Below, piece after piece: positions 50,656 to 57,512 of a stretch of 64,000 nt of DNA. The position numbers were made by a program, and so were the translations under genes. A model generated the notes under the pieces. It was given only the letters and a program-made list of their open reading frames with translations, was not told where the DNA came from and did no database searches. This stretch comes from Nonomuraea spiralis (GTDB lineage: Bacteria > Actinomycetota > Actinomycetes > Streptosporangiales > Streptosporangiaceae), in contig NZ_BMRC01000002.1 in the NCBI RefSeq assembly GCF_014648435.1, positions 558,001-622,000 of the forward strand, read 5' to 3'. Each line of letters starts with the position of its first letter. The stretch's first letter is position 1.

Positions 50656-51897
50656 ATGACGGCACCCCGCACGCTGCCCGGCCACTTAGCACACCCGTTC
50701 TCTCCTCGCGGGCGGCTCGACCCGTATCCGGCGTACCGCTGGCTGCGCGAGAACGACCCCGTGCACTTCGACGTCACCTCGCGCATGTGGTTGCTGACCG
50801 CGCACGCCGACTGCGCGCTCGCCCTGCGCGACCCGCGCTTCTCGGCCGCCCTCGGGCAGCGCGAGCGGGTCAGGGACGACGAGCTGCCGCCCTCGATGCT
50901 GACCACCGATCCCCCCGAGCACCAGCGCCTGCGCTCGCCCGGCGCCCTGCTGATGGGCCCGGCCGCGATCCGCGGCATCGCCGCCGGCATCGAGGCCGAG
51001 ATCGACGCGGTGCTCGACGGCCTGGCCACCCGCGCCGCGAACGGGCCCGCGGGCGACGCCGCGAACGCGAGCGGGTCCGCGGGCGGGGGCATGATCGAGG
51101 CCACGGCCGACCTCGGCGAGCCGCTGGCCACCGGCGTGCTGGCCAGGCTGTTCGGGTTGCCGCCCGCCGACGTGCCCGCCTTCGCCGCGCTGGCCGACCG
51201 CGTCTCGGTCAACCTCGACCCGCTGGCCGGGGCGCAGGCCGCCGCGGCCGGGCGGGCCGCCATGGGCGAGCTCACCCGCTTCCTCGGCGAGCGTGCCGAC
51301 GCCGCCGCCGCCACCGCGAACGAGCCGGGCGGCTCGCCCTTCGGACGGCTGGCCGCCGACGACCGGCTGACCAGGGCCGAGACGCTCGGCATCGCCGCGC
51401 TCACGGTCGTCGGCGGATGGAAGCCGCTGGCCGAGATGGTGGGAAACGCGCTCCACTGGCTGCTGCCGCGCAAGGAGGCCGCCGACCTGATCAGGCACGG
51501 CGGCCAGGAGGTGGCCGTATCGGCCGTGGACGAGCTGTTGCGGCTGGAGTCGCCGATCCCGTTCACGGCCAGGGTGACCACCGAGGCGGTCACCCTGGAC
51601 GGCGGCGTGATCCCGGCGGGCGCGAGGGTGCTGGCCCTGGTCGGGGCGGCCAACCGCGACCCCGCCGTGTTCGACGGGCCCGACGAGCTGCTGGTCACCC
51701 GCTCGCCCAACCCCCATCTGGCCTTCGGCGCGGGCACCCACCTGTGCCTGGGCGCGCCGCTGGTCAGACAGGCCGGCGGGCTGCTGCTGAGCGGGCTGCT
51801 CGGCCGGTATCCCGGGCTGCGCCCGGCGGGCGAGCCGCCCACGTGGGCCCCGGGCCTGGTGCCCAGGCGGCTGACCGGCTTCACCCTCGCCATCTGA
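50656..51897 (+). CDS. Cytochrome P450 with an atypical I-helix
   Basis: 413 residues. The heme loop FGAGTHLCLG (Cys at about 364) and the ExxR ELLR are intact. The I-helix, normally AGxET, reads TVVGGWKPLAEMVG: the acid-alcohol pair that delivers protons is missing. Such P450s in natural-product loci are often crosslinking or non-hydroxylating enzymes. It is divergent from the amine oxidase across a 45-bp gap with TTTGTCCTCGG-like sequence, and convergent with the ABC-2 permease. Its role in the RiPP locus is inference. Confidence 0.85.
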   Translation: MTAPRTLPGHLAHPFSPRGRLDPYPAYRWLRENDPVHFDVTSRMWLLTAHADCALALRDPRFSAALGQRERVRDDELPPSMLTTDPPEHQRLRSPGALLMGPAAIRGIAAGIEAEIDAVLDGLATRAANGPAGDAANASGSAGGGMIEATADLGEPLATGVLARLFGLPPADVPAFAALADRVSVNLDPLAGAQAAAAGRAAMGELTRFLGERADAAAATANEPGGSPFGRLAADDRLTRAETLGIAALTVVGGWKPLAEMVGNALHWLLPRKEAADLIRHGGQEVAVSAVDELLRLESPIPFTARVTTEAVTLDGGVIPAGARVLALVGAANRDPAVFDGPDELLVTRSPNPHLAFGAGTHLCLGAPLVRQAGGLLLSGLLGRYPGLRPAGEPPTWAPGLVPRRLTGFTLAI

Positions 51898-51909
51898 GCC
51901 CCTCCCCGG

Positions 51910-52767
51910 CTAGCGGACGTTGGCGCCGCGCCAGCGGAAGGTCAGCAGGCTCAGCACCAGCGCCGCCAGGCACCAGGCGCCCAGCACCGCGGCGGTACGG
52001 CCCAGCTCCCACGTGCCCGCGGGCTCCACCACCGCGAAGTCGGCCGGCAGGAACACCGAGCGCAGGCCCTGCGTCATCCACTTCAGCGGGAAGAACGCCG
52101 CCAGGCTCTGCATCCAGGCCGGCAGCTCGCTGTAGGGGAAGAACACCCCGGAGATGAACTGCAGCACCAGGAACGGCAGCGTGACGATCGCCGCGGCCGA
52201 GCGGGCGTTCGGGATGATCGCGCTGAAGGCCACCGCCAGCAGCGAGCAGGACGTAGCCCCGAGCAGCAGCACCCACGCGAACGTGAGCCAGTGGCCGGCG
52301 TCCGGCGGCAGCGGCAGGCGGAACAGCGCGACGCCGACGGCCAGCAGGATCGCCGCCTCCAGGATCCCGGTCACCACCACCCGGACGATCTTGCCGACGA
52401 AGTAGGCCGTCTTCGGCATCGGCGAGGAGGCCAGGCGGCGGATCATGCCGTTGTCCCGCTCGATCGCGATGTTGATCGCCAGGCCGTTGAAGCTGACGCT
52501 CATGATGCCGCAGGCGATGATCCCGGCCACGAACATCTGCTTGAAGTCGGTGTGCGTGCCGGGGACCGTGCCGGAGAAGATCGAGCCGAGCACCAGCAGC
52601 AACACGATCGGCAGCAGCAGCGTGAAGAACAGCGACTGCCGGTTGCGGAAGAACGACTTCAGCTCCACCGACGAGCGGGCCGCCGAGGCCCGCCACAGTC
52701 CCGAGCCGCCGCCGGAGGCACGTACGGGACGGCCCTGACCGGCCACGATCGCGTTCGAGCTGGTCAT
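51910..52767 (-). CDS. ABC-2 type transporter permease
   Basis: 285 residues with six transmembrane helices (SLFFTLLLPIVLLLVLGSIF, MFVAGIIACGIMSVSF, AILLAVGVALF, and others), preceded by a polar N-terminus. The SPMPKTAYFVGKIV and FFPYSELPAWMQ segments are typical of DrrB-like drug/peptide exporters. The ATG overlaps the ATPase stop by ATGA. It forms an operon with the precursor and the ATPase and is the best candidate for producer immunity. Confidence 0.88.
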   Translation of the reverse strand: MTSSNAIVAGQGRPVRASGGGSGLWRASAARSSVELKSFFRNRQSLFFTLLLPIVLLLVLGSIFSGTVPGTHTDFKQMFVAGIIACGIMSVSFNGLAINIAIERDNGMIRRLASSPMPKTAYFVGKIVRVVVTGILEAAILLAVGVALFRLPLPPDAGHWLTFAWVLLLGATSCSLLAVAFSAIIPNARSAAAIVTLPFLVLQFISGVFFPYSELPAWMQSLAAFFPLKWMTQGLRSVFLPADFAVVEPAGTWELGRTAAVLGAWCLAALVLSLLTFRWRGANVR

Positions 52768-53720
52768 GACTGGGCCCCCTGGTTCTCGCGGATCAGCTTG
52801 AGATAGACGTCCTCCAGCGTGGGCCGGTGGACGCGCAGGTCGGGCAGCTCGCCCGCGCCCGCGTCCGCCGCCCACGGCAGCAGCGCGGCCAGGACCCGCG
52901 TCGGCGTGTGGCTCAGCAGCGTCAGCGTGCCGCCGGGCACCCCGGGAACGCCCGACGGGTCGAGCGCGGTGCCCGGCGGCAGGTCCGGCAGCTCGGCCGC
53001 GCTCAGCTCGGCGGTCAGGGTGAAGCTCACCGTGGCGGGTGTGTCACGCCGGCCGCCCAGCTCGCTCACGGGCCCGGTCTCGACGATGCGGCCGGCCACG
53101 ATCACCGCCGCCCGCTGCGCCAGGGCCTCCACCTCGTCCAGGTAGTGGGTGGTCAGCACGGTCGTCTTGCCCTGGTCGGCGAAGAAGCGGACCAGGTCCC
53201 ACGCCTCCATCCGGGCCTCCGGGTCCAGCCCGGTGGTCGGCTCGTCCAGAAAGATCAGGTCGGGGTCGCCGACGACGCCGACGGCCACGTCCAGGCGGCG
53301 CAACTGGCCGCCCGAGAGCGTCTGGGCCTGCTTGCACTCCTGCGCGCCGAGGCCCACCATGTCGATGACCTGCGCCGCGGGCAGCGGCGCGGGGTAGAAG
53401 GCGGCGAAGTGCTCGACGACCTCGCGGACGGTCAGGTCCGCGTAGGCGCCCGTCGTCTGCGGCACGATGCCGAGCCGCGCCCGCCATCGCGGGGCGTCCT
53501 CGGCCGGGTCACGGCCGAGGACCCGCACGTCGCCGCCCGAACGCCTGCGCACGCCTTCGAGGATCTCGACCGTGGTCGTCTTGCCCGCGCCGTTGGGGCC
53601 GAGTAAGGCGAACACCTCTCCGGGACGAACATCCAGGTCCACACTCTGAAGGATGAGACTGGGACCGTACTGCTTGCGCAGCCCCCGTACGTGGATGGGG
53701 TTCGCCTGGTCGTCGGACAT
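52764..53720 (-). CDS. ABC transporter ATPase, DrrA-like
   Basis: 318 residues. Walker A is LLGPNGAGKTTT, the Q-loop is VPQTTGAYADLT, the signature is LSGGQLRRLDVAVGVVG, Walker B is LIFLDEPTTGLD and the H-loop is LTTHYLDE. The C-terminal extension (about 215-318) is typical of DrrA-type subunits. GAGGAG lies before the ATG. It follows the poly-cysteine precursor by 41 bp, so precursor, ATPase and permease are co-transcribed. Confidence 0.92.
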   Translation of the reverse strand: MSDDQANPIHVRGLRKQYGPSLILQSVDLDVRPGEVFALLGPNGAGKTTTVEILEGVRRRSGGDVRVLGRDPAEDAPRWRARLGIVPQTTGAYADLTVREVVEHFAAFYPAPLPAAQVIDMVGLGAQECKQAQTLSGGQLRRLDVAVGVVGDPDLIFLDEPTTGLDPEARMEAWDLVRFFADQGKTTVLTTHYLDEVEALAQRAAVIVAGRIVETGPVSELGGRRDTPATVSFTLTAELSAAELPDLPPGTALDPSGVPGVPGGTLTLLSHTPTRVLAALLPWAADAGAGELPDLRVHRPTLEDVYLKLIRENQGAQS

Positions 53721-53761
53721 GATCTCCTCTACCTCCTCTTGGGCGTGCGTGGCTCCCGGCG

Positions 53762-54133
53762 TCAGGTGCAGCAGCAGCAGGGGCAGCAGCAGCAGTTGAC
53801 GTCGCCGGCCGCGATCGAGTCGAGGTCGCCCTCGCTCAGCTCCGCCATGTCGATCTGCGGCGTCTCGGGGATGTGGAACTCGAACGTGCCCGTCTCCAGG
53901 CCGCGCTCCCACAGCGAGACCTGCACGTCGAGGTTGGTGTCGTGGTGGCCGTCGGGGACGTTGCGCACGAGGGCGATCTGGGCGCCCGCGGGAACCTCCA
54001 GGCCGGCCTCGGCCAGCGCCTCGCGCGGGTTGCTGTCGAGCTTCGCCGAGAATTCCTCGCTCGACCACGCGGTGATCAGGACTCGCGTGTAGGCGTTGAC
54101 GAATTCGGTCCGCTCTCTGGGGTTCAGGGCCAT
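53762..54133 (-). CDS. NHLP-leader RiPP precursor with an octa-cysteine core
   Basis: 123 residues. The first 110 are a nitrile hydratase alpha-subunit-like leader (NPREALAEAGLEVPAGAQIALVRNV and a C-terminal LSEGDLDSIAAG), the hallmark of NHLP precursors. The likely core follows AAG110: DVN, Cys114-117, Pro118, Cys119-122, Thr123. AAG is a small-residue motif that a C39 peptidase could cut, and that enzyme is encoded at 60517. With SagB and NHLM genes in the locus, cyclodehydration of the cysteines to thiazol(in)es is expected. The leader ends immediately before the stop in a run of TGC codons. The start at 54133 is the only ATG and fits the leader family length. It is divergent from the P450 and methyltransferase operon. 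Confidence 0.93.
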   Translation of the reverse strand: MALNPRERTEFVNAYTRVLITAWSSEEFSAKLDSNPREALAEAGLEVPAGAQIALVRNVPDGHHDTNLDVQVSLWERGLETGTFEFHIPETPQIDMAELSEGDLDSIAAGDVNCCCCPCCCCT

Positions 54134-54372
54134 TGTGTCCTCCTGGAGCTTTTCCCCTTCGGCGCGGTGCGCCGTCTCGGAACGGAGTCTTACACAGCCG
54201 AATTCGGAGTGCCTAGACTTAATTTCCGGGGCTCCGGATTAAGTATTGAGAGCCCTCTGCTTAAAAGGTACTCTGCAAATACGCCGACCGGAACAATACG
54301 AAGCGATATACGTATTCGGTGGCCGGAAATGCGTATCGGAATATTCGTTTGCGTAAGCCATCGGGAGAACCC
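54134..54372. promoter_or_regulatory. AT-rich divergent promoter region of the precursor and P450 operons
   Basis: 239 bp between two divergent operons and the most AT-rich stretch in this half of the window. It contains ATACGTAT (54308-54315), shared with the halogenase upstream region, and several TA-rich stretches near 54225-54350 that could be -10 boxes. The plus-strand P450 has GGGAGAA before its ATG. No gene is evident in the gap. Confidence 0.5.
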
Positions 54373-55695
54373 ATGTCCGGGACGTACGTATCCCCCCGGG
54401 TGCCGCCGGGACCGGCCGGAACCCAGAGCCTGAGGGCCATGCGCGACGCTCCGCTGGAGTTCGTCACCGCGATGGCCGCCCACGGCGACGTCACCCGCCA
54501 CGACGCGGACGGCGAGCCGGTCTACATGCTGCACCGCCCCGACCTGGCCAGGCACGTGCTGAAGGAGAACGGCGCCGCCTACACCAAGGACCGCACACCG
54601 GACGACGACATGCTCCGCCCACTGCTCGGCAACGGCCTGCTGACCAGCAACGGCGCCGAATGGGCGGCCCAGCGGCGGATGTGCGCCCCGGCGTTCAGAC
54701 CGGCCGAGGTGGACCGGTTCGACCGGGTCATCGTGGAGGCGGCCGAGCACCTGGTGGCGCACTGGGACGGCGGCCGGCCCGTACGCGTCGACCACGACCT
54801 GACCTCGCTCACCCTGACCGTGATCGTGAAGGCCATGCTGGGCACCGACATCGGCGTCGCGGGCGAGGGCTTCGGCCGCGCCGTGGACGCGGTCAACCGC
54901 TTCATCGGCCACTACGTACCCAGCGACGACCCCGACCCGGCGGACACGGCCGCGCGCTACGCCGGCTTCCACCGGGCGCGGACCTTCCTCGACCGGGTCA
55001 CCAGGGTCATCATCGCCGCCCGCCGGGCCGGCGGCGCGGGCGACGACCTGCTCGGCGCGATGCTGGCCGAGGGGCACACGATGTCCGACGCCGACCTGCG
55101 CGACCAGGTGCTGACGATCATCATGGCCGGGCACGAGACCACCGCCAAGTCGCTGACCTGGACGCTCTACCTGCTCGACCGGAACCCGGAGGCGGCGCGG
55201 GCCGTGCACGCCGAGATCGACGAGGTGCTGGAGGGCCGGTCGCCGACCGCCGCCGACCTGCCGAGGTTGCGCCGGTGCCGGCAGGCCGTCCAGGAGGCCA
55301 TGCGGCTCTACCCGCCGGTCTGGCTGATCTCGCGGCGCGGGACGGCCGACGACGTGCTGGACGGGTACGACGTACCGGCCGGGTCGCTGGTGTGCGTCAG
55401 CCCGTGGGTGTTGCACCGGGATCCGAGGTATTGGGCGGAGCCGGATGCGTACCGGCCCGAACGGTTCGACCCCGACCGGGCCGCGCGGCTGCTCAGCCAC
55501 CAGTACCTGCCCTTCGGCGGCGGGCCGCGCATCTGCGTCGGGCGGCACTTCGCGCTGGTGGAGGCCACGCTCGTGCTCGCCGTCATCCTGCGCGGGCTGC
55601 GTATGGAGCTGGTGGCGGGCTTCCCCGTCGAGCCCGAGGCGCTGGTCACGCTGCGGCCCAGGCACGGCCTGATGATGATCCCGAGGCCCCGGTGA
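54373..55695 (+). CDS. Cytochrome P450
   Basis: 440 residues with canonical features: I-helix MAGHETTAK, ExxR EAMR (RLYPPVWLISRR) and heme loop FGGGPRICVG with Cys at about 388. It resembles CYP102/fatty-acid-like or multi-cyclic bacterial P450s rather than the atypical one at 50656. The start at 54373 is preceded by GGGAGAA. It opens a plus-strand operon with a methyltransferase (GTGA overlap) and a small membrane protein (ATGA), divergent from the precursor. Confidence 0.9.
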   Translation: MSGTYVSPRVPPGPAGTQSLRAMRDAPLEFVTAMAAHGDVTRHDADGEPVYMLHRPDLARHVLKENGAAYTKDRTPDDDMLRPLLGNGLLTSNGAEWAAQRRMCAPAFRPAEVDRFDRVIVEAAEHLVAHWDGGRPVRVDHDLTSLTLTVIVKAMLGTDIGVAGEGFGRAVDAVNRFIGHYVPSDDPDPADTAARYAGFHRARTFLDRVTRVIIAARRAGGAGDDLLGAMLAEGHTMSDADLRDQVLTIIMAGHETTAKSLTWTLYLLDRNPEAARAVHAEIDEVLEGRSPTAADLPRLRRCRQAVQEAMRLYPPVWLISRRGTADDVLDGYDVPAGSLVCVSPWVLHRDPRYWAEPDAYRPERFDPDRAARLLSHQYLPFGGGPRICVGRHFALVEATLVLAVILRGLRMELVAGFPVEPEALVTLRPRHGLMMIPRPR

Positions 55696-56549
55696 GCGCC
55701 CCGACGAGCGCGGCGGCCACCGGCTCCTACGACGTCGCGAACACCACGTGGGGCGGCGTGGCCGGCGAGCTGGCCCGGCTGGAGGCCCAGGCGGCGCTCT
55801 CCTTCGAGGAGGAACTGCGCATCATGCGCGACCTCGGGCTGACCCGCGAGGGCCCGCTGCTGGAGCTGGGCGCCGGCTCCGGCGCGGTCACCCGCAGGCT
55901 GCGCGCCGCCGAGCCGCGGCTGCCGGTCATCGCCCTCGACGTGGACGCCGGGCTGCTGCGCAACGCGGGCGGCTGCGGCGCCCCGCTGGTCACCGCCGAC
56001 GGTGCCCGGCTGCCGTTGCGTACCGGCAGCGTGGGCGGCGTACTGCTGCGGTACGTACTCCAGCACGTGCGCGACCCGGCGCCCGTCCTGGCCGAGGCGC
56101 TGCGCGTGCTGCGTCCCGGGGGCCGGATCGTGGTCGTCGAGGTCGACAGCATGCTCTGGGGCCTGGCCGATCCGATGTACCCCGAGCTCGCCTCCGTCCA
56201 CGCGACCATGGCCCAGGCCCAGCGCGGCGCCGGGGGAGACCGCCAGATCGGCAGGAAGCTCACCCGGCTGCTGCGCGGCGGCGGGTTCGACGACGTGGTG
56301 CTGCGCCCGTTCGCCACCACCAACGACACCCATCCCACCGCGGCCTTCGCCCCGCACCTGGGGCCCGAACGCCTGGCGCCGCTCGTCGCCTCGGGCGCGC
56401 TGCCGATGTCGGGCCTCGCCCTGGCGGCCGACCGCTGGCGGCGTTTCCTGGCCGACCCGGACGCCTGGGTCATGCTGCTCGGCTTCGTCGTCGCCGGGAC
56501 CGCACCGTACGGCCCGGCTCAGCACTCACCGGAAGGAAGCACGTCATGA
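55692..56549 (+). CDS. SAM-dependent methyltransferase
   Basis: 285 residues of class I fold. The SAM motif is LLELGAGSGAVTRRL, followed by VIALDVDAGLL (acidic loop) and DGARLPLRTGSVGGVLLRYVLQHV (motif II/III). The C-terminal half is a small helical cap. The GTG start overlaps the P450 stop. It may methylate the N-terminus or a side chain of the mature RiPP, as in other azole peptides (N,N-dimethylation), but the acceptor cannot be read from sequence. Confidence 0.87.
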   Translation: MSAPTSAAATGSYDVANTTWGGVAGELARLEAQAALSFEEELRIMRDLGLTREGPLLELGAGSGAVTRRLRAAEPRLPVIALDVDAGLLRNAGGCGAPLVTADGARLPLRTGSVGGVLLRYVLQHVRDPAPVLAEALRVLRPGGRIVVVEVDSMLWGLADPMYPELASVHATMAQAQRGAGGDRQIGRKLTRLLRGGGFDDVVLRPFATTNDTHPTAAFAPHLGPERLAPLVASGALPMSGLALAADRWRRFLADPDAWVMLLGFVVAGTAPYGPAQHSPEGSTS

Positions 56550-56731
56550 GTCCGTTCTGGAAGATCTTCATCGCGATCTTCAGCTACATCAGCGCGATCG
56601 TCGGCCTCGGCCTGGCCGTCGTGAACGCCAGCGAGAAGCCCCCCGCGACCTCGCTGGCCATCGTCTACGGCGCCGCCGGGCTGCTGTTCCTGGCCGTCGG
56701 CGTGCTGCTCAGCCGCAGAGCCCGCTACTGA
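56546..56731 (+). CDS. Small membrane protein of the RiPP locus
   Basis: 61 residues with two hydrophobic helices (FWKIFIAIFSYISAIVGLGLAVV and SLAIVYGAAGLLFLAVGVLL) and a basic RRARY end. It is coupled by ATGA to the methyltransferase and has GGAAGGAAG as ribosome site. It resembles small immunity or transport-helper proteins of bacteriocin loci. This is a guess from size and position. Confidence 0.7.
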   Translation: MSPFWKIFIAIFSYISAIVGLGLAVVNASEKPPATSLAIVYGAAGLLFLAVGVLLSRRARY

Positions 56732-56752
56732 AGGAACCCACGGGAGACGGCC

Positions 56753-57097
56753 TCAGGAGGCCGGGTCACAGGGCCGCACCTCGACGATGTCGCCGGGCGC
56801 GTACGGCATCTTGCGCGCCCACGACTCGGCCTCCTCGGCGGACTGGACCTCGATGACCCAGATGCCGCCGATCTGCTCCCGCCCGACCGCGTACGGCCCC
56901 GCGACGGCGGGCCCGTCGGGCCTGACCAGCTTGCCCTCCCGCGACCTGGTCAGCCCGGCGCCGTACTTGACCTTGACCCCCGCCATCGCCATCGCCCGGC
57001 CGAACTGGCGATGGGCCTCGGCCATCCGCTCCCGCTCGCTCTCGCTGAAGGCGTCCCAGAGCATCTCGTCGCCGTGGATCAGCAGCACGAAGTCCAT
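56753..57097 (-). CDS. YCII-related protein
   Basis: 114 residues with the YCII/DGPF fold: MDFVLLIHGDEMLW, the central GLTRSREGKLVRPDGP and AVGREQIGGIWVIEVQSAEEA. Family members are small alpha-beta barrels of mostly unknown activity. A TTG or similar start further upstream is possible. It is adjacent and co-directional with a second YCII protein. Its relation to the RiPP locus is only positional. Confidence 0.85.
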   Translation of the reverse strand: MDFVLLIHGDEMLWDAFSESERERMAEAHRQFGRAMAMAGVKVKYGAGLTRSREGKLVRPDGPAVAGPYAVGREQIGGIWVIEVQSAEEAESWARKMPYAPGDIVEVRPCDPAS

Positions 57098-57166
57098 GAG
57101 TCGTCTACCTCCCTGTGGGTTCTGCCCCAAAGGCGTGGTGGGGCGCGGGCAGAGCCCCGGTTGGCA

Positions 57167-57493
57167 CTATCGTGACATCCTTCCACGGTCGCAGCGCCGT
57201 AACTCGACCCGGTCGCCCGGCCCGGCCGGCAGGCGCCCGGCCCACTCCAGCGCCGCCTCCTCCGACGGCAGGTCCAGGATCCACATGCCGCCCAGCTCGG
57301 GACGGCCGTCCTCGCGCGGATCGCCCTTCGCCGCGTCCGGGCGGGCCAGCCGGGCGCCGAACACCACCGTGACCCCGGCCTCCCGCAGCTCCCGCCCGAA
57401 GTCGAGGTAGGCGGAGTACAACGCGGTGCGGTCCTGCTCCGACAGCTCCGCCCAGGCCCGTTCCGGCCCGTGGATCAGCAGCGCGAACTCCAT
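57167..57493 (-). CDS. YCII-related protein, second copy
   Basis: 108 residues, a divergent paralogue of its neighbour: MEFALLIHGPERAWAELSEQDR, VVFGARLARPDAAKG and GGMWILDLPSEEAALEWAG. The clear tandem duplication and the shared orientation suggest a paired function. It ends in an unusual basic tail (RGRMSR). It lies about 20 bp after the long NHLM ABC gene on the same strand. Confidence 0.85.
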   Translation of the reverse strand: MEFALLIHGPERAWAELSEQDRTALYSAYLDFGRELREAGVTVVFGARLARPDAAKGDPREDGRPELGGMWILDLPSEEAALEWAGRLPAGPGDRVELRRCDRGRMSR

Positions 57494-57512
57494 GACGGCT
57501 CCTCCCGTGCGC

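Noticed and set aside
53762-54133. Metallothionein-like or sequencing artefact reading of the Cys run
   Set aside because: The frame carries a full NHLP leader and the locus has matching NHLM and SagB genes, so a RiPP precursor is a better explanation than a metal-binding protein or error.
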